Part shown: positions 1-8,666 of the stretch, in pieces
Position numbering within the stretch: position 1 is the stretch's first letter
Layout: every line of letters begins with the position of its first letter
Source of the DNA: an uncultured Clostridia bacterium
Lineage (GTDB): Bacteria; Bacillota; Clostridia; HGM11327
Reading direction: 5' to 3'
Assembly: GCA_945918795.1 (NCBI GenBank)
Contig: CAMEIT010000009.1
Span: 1 to 56,354 of the forward strand
Length of the DNA stretch: 56,354 bases
Made by a program: the position numbers and the translations under genes
Notes under the pieces: generated by a model
What the model was told of the DNA's origin: nothing
Seen by the model: the letters and a program-made list of their open reading frames with translations, nothing else
Databases searched by the model: none

Positions 1-1274
1 CTGCATACGACTTCATAAACAATTATCTCGGATACGACGACATTGAAGATGTATACAGCGCTCCCAAGGACAAAATTACGGGTGTAAACAAATACATATA
101 TGAAGAACCCGATTTTACGATCATGTGCGGAAATTTTTACAAGACGCCGTATACCGATATCCGGTTTATAAAGGGCGTTTACGATGCGCACTTCAATCTC
201 TTCATGATAGGTAACAATCAGTATGATGAGGAATCGTTTCAGAACGTTATGAATTGGTGCGTCAGATACAATCTCAGAGTAATCCTTCCCGTAAAGGTAG
301 ACGAAAGCGCGTGCACATTCGAGCTTCCGTTTTACGATATATATGAAGATTATCCGAATATCTGGGGGCATTACTTAAGAGATGAGCCTATGATAAGGGT
401 AATGGACGTTTACTCCGCAATTGCCGATCAATATAAGGAAAAGTATTCCGAAAAGGGTTGGAAGGCTCTCGTAAATCATCTCGGAAATCACACGCCTGCG
501 CAATTATATATAAACGAAACAGACGGGCTGTTCGATTCTGTTGATGTAGTGGCATTTGACTATTACTTTGCAATGGGCAACCGTGATTATCACGAAAATG
601 AACTGAATGTAAGACCGGATGACTCAATTTTGCATATCTGGGAAATATTTCATGACACTGCACTGCAAAAGGATCAGGAATTCTGGTCATACATAATGGC
701 GTTTTATCTCGATGACTATAACACAAGTAAAATGCTTCGCTGGTCATCATATATATCGATGTGCTTCGGTGTTGACGCTATTTTGTACTTCAATTATCAG
801 ACGTGGGTCGTAGACAATAAATTCAACAAATTGGAGCATTGGTATAATGCAGAAAAAGCAAACTCGGAAATAGCATTCGTCGGAGAAACATTGTGCGACA
901 ATTACGACTACGTAGGTGCTTATACAATAAACAAAAGCCCCGGCGATCACTTCATATATCTTGAAGATTTCTATGACGGCTTTGACGATGTTATCAGCGA
1001 CTTTGTAATTCCGCAAAACAGCATAACTCCGTATCTTGTCGGCTGTTATGACAAAAAGGACGGGGACGGAAATGCGTTTCTGCTCGTAAACATGGAGGAG
1101 CTTGATTATATTCCCTATGACGAAACAACGGCAGAACCGATAAAAATCAAAATAAACGGAGAAAACGTGAAATTCTACCGCGAGGGCGAGCTTAAAGATG
1201 TCGAAATGAATCAAGACGGGTATTATTCTCTTGAAGTCGGCAACGGTCATTGCTGGTTCGTAACGGTTGATTAA
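1..1274 (+). CDS. Array lipoprotein 1, 5' end outside window: glycoside-hydrolase-like surface protein
   Basis: The frame is open from the window edge (codons begin at base 3), so this is the C-terminal part of a larger protein; the Met at 123 is internal. The first residues match the end of the N-domain of the downstream paralogs. The barrel-like domain carries GHYLRDEP (candidate catalytic Glu), FDYYF and a late strand-like segment ending ILYFNYQTW. The C-domain ends NGHCWFVTVD. It is closest to the next gene, with long near-identical stretches, so the two are probably a recent duplication. Signal peptide and linker are not visible. The glycosidase assignment comes from fold-like motif order, not from a recognised family, so substrate and activity are unknown. 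Confidence 0.75.
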   Translation, partial: AYDFINNYLGYDDIEDVYSAPKDKITGVNKYIYEEPDFTIMCGNFYKTPYTDIRFIKGVYDAHFNLFMIGNNQYDEESFQNVMNWCVRYNLRVILPVKVDESACTFELPFYDIYEDYPNIWGHYLRDEPMIRVMDVYSAIADQYKEKYSEKGWKALVNHLGNHTPAQLYINETDGLFDSVDVVAFDYYFAMGNRDYHENELNVRPDDSILHIWEIFHDTALQKDQEFWSYIMAFYLDDYNTSKMLRWSSYISMCFGVDAILYFNYQTWVVDNKFNKLEHWYNAEKANSEIAFVGETLCDNYDYVGAYTINKSPGDHFIYLEDFYDGFDDVISDFVIPQNSITPYLVGCYDKKDGDGNAFLLVNMEELDYIPYDETTAEPIKIKINGENVKFYREGELKDVEMNQDGYYSLEVGNGHCWFVTVD

Positions 1275-1308
1275 TATATAAAATTTTTTAACAGAAGGGT
1301 AAATGTAT

Positions 1309-3030
1309 ATGAAAAAAACAATATGTATTTTGCTTGCGATTATCATGCTTTTATCGCTTGCAGCGTGCGATGTGCCTTCAACTACCGACAGCCCAACACT
1401 GTCACCCGAAATTGAGGCAACACCGACTCCTCTGCCCGAAATACCTGAGGAGTCAGTCGACATAAGCAGTCTTTCCGAATATACTATCGTATATCCTCAA
1501 GAATATGCTTCATGGCAGATGAATGAAATATATATTCTTCGCGATGTAATAAAGCACATTACGGGAAAAGAGATCGATGTAATTCCGGATTCCGCACCCG
1601 AAGCAGAAAAGGAAATAATATTTGCAGGCTCCCAAAGAAGCACATTGCTTGACGAACACATAAACGCCTTTGAAAGCAGGCTTGACTACCTCATTGCCGT
1701 TGCCGACAATGACATAATCCTCGGCGGACTTGATTACTTCGGCGGCATGAAAGCAGCATATGATTTAATAAACAATTATCTCGGATACGACGATATTGAA
1801 GATGTATACACCACGCCGAAAGACAAAATATCGGGTGTATATAAAAATATATATGAAGAGCCTGATTTTACGATCATGTGCGGCAATTTTTACAAGACGC
1901 CGTATACGGATATCCGCCATGTAAAAGACGTTTATGATGCGCACTTCAATCTGTTCATGGTAAGCAGAAAGCAGTATGATGAAGAATCACTGCGCAATGT
2001 TTTGAATTGGTGCGTCAGATACAACCTCAGAGTAATTATGCCGGTGACAGTCGATGAACAAGCTTGCACTTTCGAGCTTCCGTTTTATGATGTGTATGAA
2101 GATTATCCTAACATCTGGGGACATTACTTAAGAGATGAGCCTTCATTGGAGGTAATGCCGATTTACGCTTCAATAGCAGAGCAATATAAAGAAAAATATT
2201 CCGACAAAGGCTGGAAAGCTCTCATAAACCAGGGCGGTGGCAGTCCTATTGTCAGAGAAAACGTAAACGATATAGACGGTCTTTTGGACTCAGTCGATGT
2301 AACATCGTTTGACTATTACTTTGCAATGGGCGAGCGTGAATACAATGGGAATGAATTATTGATACTGCCAAAAGATACTGTTTTACACTATTCCGAAATA
2401 TTCCGTGACTTAGCCGAAAGGAATAATCAAACATTCTGGTCATACATAATGGCGTTTTATCTTGATGACTATAACACAAGCAAAATGCTGCGTTGGACGT
2501 CGTATATTGAGATGTGTTTCGGTGCTGAAGGTATTATGTACTTCAATTATCAGACGTGGGTGGTAGACGGCAAATTCAACAAGTTAGAGCATTGGTACAA
2601 TACAGAAAAAGCAAATGCCGATATAGCATTTGTAGGCGAAACATTGTGCGATAATTACGACTATGCCGGCACATACACAATAAACCGTGCGTTTGATGAC
2701 AACTTTATATACCTTGAAGATTTTTACACAGGTTTTGACGATGTCATCACTGATTTTGTAATTCCGCAAAGCAGTAGCAGAACACCGTACCTCGTCGGAT
2801 GCTATGACAAAAAGGACGGCGACGGAAACGCTTTCCTGCTTCTAAACATGGAAGCTTTGGATTTTGTTCCATACGACGAAACAACTGCAGAGCCGGTCAA
2901 AATCAAAATTAACGGAGAAAATGTAAAATTCTACCGTGAGGGCGAGCTTAAAGAGGTCGAAAAGGATTCTGACGGATACTATCTTCTTGAAGTCGGCAAC
3001 GGTCACTGCTGGTTCGTAACTGTTGATTGA
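1309..3030 (+). CDS. Array lipoprotein 2: glycoside-hydrolase-like surface protein
   Basis: A 573-residue lipoprotein. The start at 1309 is preferred over an ATG at 1303 because AGAAGGG (1293-1299) sits 9 bases from 1309 but only 3 from 1303. A signal peptide ends in LAAC (Cys20), then a Pro/Thr linker to about residue 48, an alpha/beta N-domain (about 55-185) resembling the accessory N-domains of alpha-glucuronidases and hexosaminidases, a barrel-like domain (about 188-440) with GHYLRDEP (Glu near 277), and a beta C-domain ending NGHCWFVTVD. The N-domain is of the WQMNE type, shared with array members 1 and 10 and different from members 3-9. Likely anchored outside the cell and acting on a glycan (inference). 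Confidence 0.8.
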   Translation: MKKTICILLAIIMLLSLAACDVPSTTDSPTLSPEIEATPTPLPEIPEESVDISSLSEYTIVYPQEYASWQMNEIYILRDVIKHITGKEIDVIPDSAPEAEKEIIFAGSQRSTLLDEHINAFESRLDYLIAVADNDIILGGLDYFGGMKAAYDLINNYLGYDDIEDVYTTPKDKISGVYKNIYEEPDFTIMCGNFYKTPYTDIRHVKDVYDAHFNLFMVSRKQYDEESLRNVLNWCVRYNLRVIMPVTVDEQACTFELPFYDVYEDYPNIWGHYLRDEPSLEVMPIYASIAEQYKEKYSDKGWKALINQGGGSPIVRENVNDIDGLLDSVDVTSFDYYFAMGEREYNGNELLILPKDTVLHYSEIFRDLAERNNQTFWSYIMAFYLDDYNTSKMLRWTSYIEMCFGAEGIMYFNYQTWVVDGKFNKLEHWYNTEKANADIAFVGETLCDNYDYAGTYTINRAFDDNFIYLEDFYTGFDDVITDFVIPQSSSRTPYLVGCYDKKDGDGNAFLLLNMEALDFVPYDETTAEPVKIKINGENVKFYREGELKEVEKDSDGYYLLEVGNGHCWFVTVD

Positions 3031-3054
3031 GAAATCAATTTCAAAGCGGCAAAT

Positions 3055-3183
3055 GTCTGAAAGCCCAATACTTTCAGACTCGCTTTCAAAGCCGCCTTGA
3101 CAAAATCAAGGCGACTTCGAAAGCGGAAAATGCTTCTGTTTTAAGAAAGGGGAATCCGTCAAGTAATTATTAATTACGAACGG
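3055..3183 (+). promoter_or_regulatory. Structured leader RNA of array gene 3, three hairpins
   Basis: Hairpin 1 is GTCTGAAAG / CTTTCAGAC (3055-3063 with 3071-3079). Hairpin 2 runs 3081-3125 with core GCCTTGA / TCAAGGC (3094-3100 with 3106-3112) and outer CGCTTTC / GAAAGCG. Hairpin 3 (3156-3183) pairs CCGT with ACGG around the near-palindrome GTAATTA-T-TAATTAC. AAAGGGG (3146-3152) lies just before hairpin 3, 41 bases from the ATG at 3194, so folding of hairpin 3 could bring it near the start. The same three hairpins recur at 8532-8658. Confidence 0.6.
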
Positions 3184-3193
3184 TAAAAAAATT

Positions 3194-4921
3194 ATGAAAA
3201 AAATAATATCATTTGTTCTGTCGGGTGTAATGCTCTTATCCTTGACAGCCTGCGCTGCAACACCGTCGTCCTCTAATATTAACAAAGCAACAGCTTCACC
3301 CGAAATAACAGCGTCCCCCGCGCCCTTCCCCGCGCCAGTGTTCCCCACTTACCCTGAGGAAAGTGCTGATATTTCCGATTTATCTGAATACACGATAGTT
3401 TATCCGTCATATTATGATGAATACAGAATGGGAGAGGTATTCTTATTAAAGAATGCAATAAAAAATGTAACGGGTGCAGAGCTTGATATTATTTCGGACG
3501 GTGAAGCAGTACGTGAACACGAAATAATATTTGCAAGCTCGGGACGTAAAAACGGCGTTGAAAAAAGCATTGAAATGTTTCAAAGCGGGCTTGACTATGT
3601 TGTAGGCACGCTTAACGGAAACATCATTCTCGGCGGCAACAATTTTTACGCCGATATGAGAGCCGTTTATGATTTTATAAACAATTATCTCGGCTACAAT
3701 GATATAGATAATATTTATTCCGAGCCGCAAAAAAGCATTGATGGAATCAATTTCCGCATATATCAAAAGCCGCTGTTCACGTTTTACGCAAATAACGGAG
3801 CTGTGTCGATGTTTACAGAGCAGTATGCCGTAAGGGACCTGCACGAGGCACACTTCAATCTTGTAGACGCAGACTTGAATTGGGCAACATATGAGCAATT
3901 CAGAGATTTCATCAAATGGTGTGCAAGATATGATATATTCATTGTCGTCGGCTCACAGAAATGGTTTGAGCTTTATTATGACTGCCCTGTAATATGGGGA
4001 CATTTTTTGCGCGATGAACCGCCCATTTCAACTTATGCCGATATTTCGCGTCAATGCGATGAATACACAGAAAAATACAAGCAATATAATTGGAAGCCGT
4101 GGGTGAATTTTTTCGGGTTTGACAAGCATTGGAATATTCTGACCGAAACAGACGGGCTGTTCGATTCTGTTCCGCGCGTCAGCTTTGACAGATATTTTGC
4201 CAATAAAATTCTGCAGGAAAACGACGAACTGCTTACTGTGTACGAATCCGCAAGAGACTATGCTCAAAATAAAAATCAAGAGCTATGGACTTATATCCAA
4301 TCCTACAACTGCCTAAATGAGAATATACATACCGATAAAACGTTCAGGTGGTCATCATACATATCGATGTGCTTCGGTGCAACGGGAATACTCTACTTTC
4401 AGTACGGCGACAGCTCCCCGAATTACAGTGCCGAGGGTGACTGGTCAGGCGGAGCACTCATTAATTGGGATTACAGCAAAAATCCCGCATGGTATCACGC
4501 AAAAGCCGCCAATGAAGAGCTACTCAAAATTGCAGAGGTATATTTGCGCTACCAAAACATAGGTGCTTATGTTATAAACAGAAAAGAACTGCATATATCC
4601 GCATATCTGAATGATCCGTATCCGTATACAGATGACTTTATCAAAGAGTTTGTTTTGCCGGACGGAACAAGCGACACATACCTTACGGGTTTATTTAATA
4701 AAAAGAACGGCGACGGAAAAGCACTGATAATAGTAAATCTTGAAGATATAGATGAGCGTCCATATGAGCAGTCGGAAGAAAGAATTGTAAAAATAAAACT
4801 CAACGGCGAAAATGCAGTATTTTACCGCGACGGTGAACCGCAAAATATTCAGACAGACGCAAACGGATACTATCTGCTGAATATTTCAAACGGCTACTGC
4901 TGGTTTATTACCTTTGAGTAA
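3194..4921 (+). CDS. Array lipoprotein 3: glycoside-hydrolase-like surface protein
   Basis: A 575-residue lipoprotein with signal peptide ending LTAC (Cys20), Ser/Pro/Thr linker (21-57), conserved N-domain (about 63-185, PSYYDEYRMGE type), barrel-like domain with GHFLRDEP (Glu275), SFDRYF, WTYI and GILYFQYGD, and a C-domain ending NGYCWFITFE. No other in-frame start fits: an in-frame TAA lies 27 bases upstream of the ATG. The usual ribosome site is not at normal distance; a purine-rich AAAGGGG lies 41 bases away, separated by a hairpin. Signal and linker are almost identical to those of array member 6 (8667), which also shares the leader. Function is inferred as surface glycan binding or cleavage. 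Confidence 0.8.
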   Translation: MKKIISFVLSGVMLLSLTACAATPSSSNINKATASPEITASPAPFPAPVFPTYPEESADISDLSEYTIVYPSYYDEYRMGEVFLLKNAIKNVTGAELDIISDGEAVREHEIIFASSGRKNGVEKSIEMFQSGLDYVVGTLNGNIILGGNNFYADMRAVYDFINNYLGYNDIDNIYSEPQKSIDGINFRIYQKPLFTFYANNGAVSMFTEQYAVRDLHEAHFNLVDADLNWATYEQFRDFIKWCARYDIFIVVGSQKWFELYYDCPVIWGHFLRDEPPISTYADISRQCDEYTEKYKQYNWKPWVNFFGFDKHWNILTETDGLFDSVPRVSFDRYFANKILQENDELLTVYESARDYAQNKNQELWTYIQSYNCLNENIHTDKTFRWSSYISMCFGATGILYFQYGDSSPNYSAEGDWSGGALINWDYSKNPAWYHAKAANEELLKIAEVYLRYQNIGAYVINRKELHISAYLNDPYPYTDDFIKEFVLPDGTSDTYLTGLFNKKNGDGKALIIVNLEDIDERPYEQSEERIVKIKLNGENAVFYRDGEPQNIQTDANGYYLLNISNGYCWFITFE

Positions 4922-4969
4922 ACAGTTGCTATGTAACCTTAATATTAAAGAAAGGAACGATACACTTTA

Positions 4970-6706
4970 ATGAAAACAAAAATTTCAGCATTTATGCTTT
5001 CAATTATTATGCTCTTATCCTTGACAGCCTGCGCTGCAACACCATCGTCCTCTAATATTAACACAGCAACAGCTTCACCCGAAATAACAGCGTCCCCCAC
5101 ACCCTTCCCCGCGCCCACATTCCCCACATATCCCGATGAAAGCGTTGATATTTCCGATTTATCTGAATACACGATAGTTTACCCGTCATATTATGATGAA
5201 TACAGAATGGGCGAGGTATTCTTATTAAAGGATGCGATAAAAAATGTAACCGGTGCCGAGCTTGACATAATTTCGGACGGCGAAGAAAAGCGCGAGCATG
5301 AGATAATATTTGCAAGCTCTGGGCGCAAAAGCGGTGTTGAAGAAAGCATTTCAATGTTTGAAAGCGGACTTGATTACGTCATCGGTGCACTCAACGGGAA
5401 CATTATCCTCGGCGGCAACAATTTTTATGCCGATATGAGAGCCGTTTATGACTTTGTAAACAATTATCTCGGCTACAACGATATTGATAATATTTATTCC
5501 GAGCCTGAAAGTGAAATTTCAGGAGTGAACTTTAACATTTACAAAGAACCGTCGATAGTACTTATGGGTTCAAATTTTGCTATTGCTCCTTATACTGAAC
5601 AGTATGCAGTCAGAGATATGTGCGAAGCTCATATAAACATGACCTTAATTGAAGCTTCAAAATACACAAGACAGCAGTTGGCAGATTTCATCAAATGGTG
5701 TGCAAGATATGATATATTTATCATAATGAGAGGTATACAATATACCGATTTGTATACAGACTGCCCTATTATATGGGGACACGTAATATTTGACGAACCG
5801 CTACCTGAATTGGAAACTTACATATCAGTCTCTCAGTCGTGTGATAATTATGTTGAACAGTACTCTGAATACGGCTGGAAGCCATACGTGAATTTTGCAG
5901 GGTACGATGAATGTTTTCATTCCCTCAACGAATATGACGGATTATATGATGCAGTGCCCATAATGAGCTATGACAGATATTTCGGACAGAACATAGCAAA
6001 TAATACATGGGGTAGTCTCTTGAGGGTATATGAGCAAGGAAAGGATATAGCTGACAGAAAAGGTGCAGATGTATGGACATACATTGAATCATGTGAACTT
6101 GTAAAAAATAAGTTCAATACAAGCAAGTTGTTCAGGTGGTCTTCATATTTGTCCCTCTGCTTTGGTGCTAAGGGCATTCTCTATTTCCAATACTGTGATA
6201 TTCCGTATCCAAATAATCCGGAATACAGAAACGGGACACTTATCAATCCCGATTACTCCAAAAATCAGGCATGGTATGATGCAAAAGAATGCAACGAAGA
6301 GCTGCTGAAAATCGCTGAAATAATTAATCAATACGAGAATATAGGCGCATACGTATACAATTCATCAGACAAACAGAGTGACAGTACATACATAGAAAGT
6401 CCTTATCCGTATTTTGAAAGCATAATAACAGATATAAGGAATAACGATCCATATGCTTTATATCTTTTCGGAATTTTCGACAAAATCAGCAGCAATGGCT
6501 CACATGCTGTCATATTAATGAATCTTGAAAGCCTCGATGATGTGCCATACGGAGGAAACGAACCCGAATATACGCAAATCAAGCTTAATGGTGAAAACAT
6601 AAAATTTTATCACAAAGGCGTTTTGCAGAATATCGAACCGGATGCTGATGGCTATTATTCGATAGACGTTTCAAACGGCTCATGCTGGTTTGTGACTGTT
6701 GACTGA
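4970..6706 (+). CDS. Array lipoprotein 4: glycoside-hydrolase-like surface protein
   Basis: A 578-residue lipoprotein with LTAC lipobox (Cys21), proline-rich linker, conserved N-domain, barrel-like domain with GHVIFDEP (conserved Glu), SYDRYF, WTYIES and GILYFQYCD, and a C-domain ending NGSCWFVTVD. The signal sequence matches that of the next gene (MKTKISAFMLSIIM), while the linker matches the previous one, so the copy looks like a mosaic. GAAAGG lies about 14 bases before the ATG. The N-domain DNA is nearly identical to that of members 5 and 6, whereas the barrel differs strongly. Confidence 0.8.
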   Translation: MKTKISAFMLSIIMLLSLTACAATPSSSNINTATASPEITASPTPFPAPTFPTYPDESVDISDLSEYTIVYPSYYDEYRMGEVFLLKDAIKNVTGAELDIISDGEEKREHEIIFASSGRKSGVEESISMFESGLDYVIGALNGNIILGGNNFYADMRAVYDFVNNYLGYNDIDNIYSEPESEISGVNFNIYKEPSIVLMGSNFAIAPYTEQYAVRDMCEAHINMTLIEASKYTRQQLADFIKWCARYDIFIIMRGIQYTDLYTDCPIIWGHVIFDEPLPELETYISVSQSCDNYVEQYSEYGWKPYVNFAGYDECFHSLNEYDGLYDAVPIMSYDRYFGQNIANNTWGSLLRVYEQGKDIADRKGADVWTYIESCELVKNKFNTSKLFRWSSYLSLCFGAKGILYFQYCDIPYPNNPEYRNGTLINPDYSKNQAWYDAKECNEELLKIAEIINQYENIGAYVYNSSDKQSDSTYIESPYPYFESIITDIRNNDPYALYLFGIFDKISSNGSHAVILMNLESLDDVPYGGNEPEYTQIKLNGENIKFYHKGVLQNIEPDADGYYSIDVSNGSCWFVTVD

Positions 6707-6740
6707 TAAAAATACATATATAAAATCGAAAGGAATTATA

Positions 6741-8489
6741 ATGAAAACAAAAATTTCAGCATTTATGCTTTCAATTATTATGCTCTTATCCCTGACAGCC
6801 TGCGCGGTAACGCCGTCCTCATCGGGTATTGAGAACGAAACAACGCCGCCCGAGGAGACAGCCTCACCCTCGCCGACACCCACATTTCCCACCTACCCCA
6901 AGGAAAGCGCTGATATTACCGATTTATCGGAATACACAATAGTTTATCCGTCTTATTATGATGAATACAGAATGGGCGAGGTATTCTTATTAAAGGATGC
7001 AATAAAAAATGTAACAGGTGCCGAGCTTGACATAATTTCGGACGGCGAAGAAGAGCGCGAGCATGAGGTTATTTTTGCAAGCTCGAAACGTCAAAACGGC
7101 GTTGAAGAAAGCATTTCAATGTTTGAAAGCGGACTTGATTACGTCATCGGCGCGCTCAACGGCAACATTATCCTCGGCGGCAACAATTTTTATGCCGATA
7201 TGAGAGCCGTTTATGACTTTGTAAACAATTATCTCGGCTACAACGATATTGATAATATTTATTCCGAGCCGCAAAAAAGCGTTGACGGAATTAACTATCA
7301 CATATATAAAGAGCCTGATATAATAATAAAAGCCGCCAATTTCGGTGGGCGCTTCACAGAGATATGGCAGGTGCGCGATGTTGCCGAAGCCAATTTCAAT
7401 ATGTTTCATCTTGATGCGTTTCATGTCGGATATTCCGATACAGAGATTGTCGATATACTCAAATGGTGTGCAAGGTTCGGGCTCAAAGCAATAATACACG
7501 CGAATTTCACGAGAGATTCCGAGGGAAAATATACAGGACTTTACATAAAAGCCGCTGATAAATACGCTGACAACCCTGCCGTATACGGTCATTACTTAAG
7601 AGACGAACCACCTCTTAAGGATCTGAGTATGTACAATAATTTTGCCGAAATGTATAAGGAACAATACGGTCAGTATGGCTGGAAGCTGTTTCTTAATCAT
7701 CTTTTCACGGATCCCATATGGAACTATCTCGACGAATGGGACGGACTTTTCAGTGCGGTAGACGCAACAGGCTTTGACAACTACATAAGCTACGGCGCAA
7801 AACGCGATGATGAAGTCCTTCACAGGTGGGAGCGCGCAAGAGAATATACGCTTCGCACAGGTCAGGATTATTGGATTTACGTCGAATGCGTATGTCTTGC
7901 AGACCGCAATGCAAGCAAGATGTTCAGGTGGCAGTCATATTTGTCATTATGTTTCGGTGCAGACGCTCTCCTCTATTGGAATTACAGTGTGCCGTTCGGC
8001 AAGCTTGAAGAATGGGATGAATGGCTTGTTGATGACAAATTCAACAGAACCGACGGCTGGTATGACGCACAGAGAACAAATGCAGAATTGCTCAAGCTTG
8101 CGCCTATATATGTTCAGTACGAAAATAAGGGTGCCTGCGTTATAAATCAGCATAAACAAGAATTATTCACATACCTTGAAACGCCGTATGATTGCAGCGA
8201 CGTTATTACCGATTTCATAGCTGACGGAATAAATAAGGATACCCCGTACCTTATAGGCAGCTTTGATAAAAAAGAAGGCAACGGTAAAGCATTCATAATT
8301 ATGAACATTAACGCCATTGACGATGTTCCGTACGACGAAACAGAATCGGAACCTGTCAGAATGAAGATAAACGGCGAGAACGTAAGCTTCTACTTCGAGG
8401 GCGAAAAACAGAATATCCAAAAGGATTCTGACGGGTATTACAGCATAAACATGGGCAACGGCTACTGCTGGTTTGTGACCGTTGACTGA
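6741..8489 (+). CDS. Array lipoprotein 5: glycoside-hydrolase-like surface protein
   Basis: A 582-residue lipoprotein. The start at 6741 is chosen because AAGG (6730-6733) is 7 bases upstream and the signal peptide begins there; an earlier in-frame ATG at 6699 would overlap the previous gene and add a non-signal leader. LTAC lipobox (Cys21), short Pro/Thr linker, conserved N-domain, barrel-like domain with GHYLRDEP, FDNYI, WIYVE and LLYWNY, C-domain ending NGYCWFVTVD. Its barrel is the most distinct among members 3-9 and is partly closer to members 1-2 (LVDDKFN region), suggesting a domain exchange or a separate substrate. Confidence 0.8.
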   Translation: MKTKISAFMLSIIMLLSLTACAVTPSSSGIENETTPPEETASPSPTPTFPTYPKESADITDLSEYTIVYPSYYDEYRMGEVFLLKDAIKNVTGAELDIISDGEEEREHEVIFASSKRQNGVEESISMFESGLDYVIGALNGNIILGGNNFYADMRAVYDFVNNYLGYNDIDNIYSEPQKSVDGINYHIYKEPDIIIKAANFGGRFTEIWQVRDVAEANFNMFHLDAFHVGYSDTEIVDILKWCARFGLKAIIHANFTRDSEGKYTGLYIKAADKYADNPAVYGHYLRDEPPLKDLSMYNNFAEMYKEQYGQYGWKLFLNHLFTDPIWNYLDEWDGLFSAVDATGFDNYISYGAKRDDEVLHRWERAREYTLRTGQDYWIYVECVCLADRNASKMFRWQSYLSLCFGADALLYWNYSVPFGKLEEWDEWLVDDKFNRTDGWYDAQRTNAELLKLAPIYVQYENKGACVINQHKQELFTYLETPYDCSDVITDFIADGINKDTPYLIGSFDKKEGNGKAFIIMNINAIDDVPYDETESEPVRMKINGENVSFYFEGEKQNIQKDSDGYYSINMGNGYCWFVTVD

Positions 8490-8531
8490 ATTTTATTAAA
8501 GCGGCTGCTCCGAAATTAACATACGGCAAAC

Positions 8532-8658
8532 GTCTGAAAGCTCAATACTTTCAGACTCGCTTTCAAAGCTGCCTTGAAAATCAAGGCGACTTCGAAAACG
8601 AAAAACACTTCCGATATAAGAAAGGAAAATCCGTCAAGTAACTATCCATTACAAGCGG
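8532..8658 (+). promoter_or_regulatory. Structured leader RNA of array gene 6, second copy
   Basis: Hairpin 1 GTCTGAAAG / CTTTCAGAC (8532-8540 with 8548-8556), hairpin 2 around GCCTTGA / TCAAGGC (8571-8577 with 8581-8587) with outer CGCTTTC / GAAAACG, and hairpin 3 (8631-8658) with GTAA / TTAC and CCG / CGG. Compared with 3055-3183, loops and spacers differ while the cores pair; one pair changes from T-A to T-G. AAAGGA (8621-8626) is 40 bases from the ATG at 8667, with hairpin 3 between. Confidence 0.6.
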
Positions 8659-8666
8659 TAAAAACT

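Noticed and set aside
747..1463. Long minus-strand open frame antisense to array genes 1 and 2
   Set aside because: It mirrors the paralogs; similar antisense frames recur in the other copies, with no ribosome site.
8574..8666. N-terminal extension of array gene 6
   Set aside because: Would begin inside a conserved leader hairpin and hide the signal peptide.
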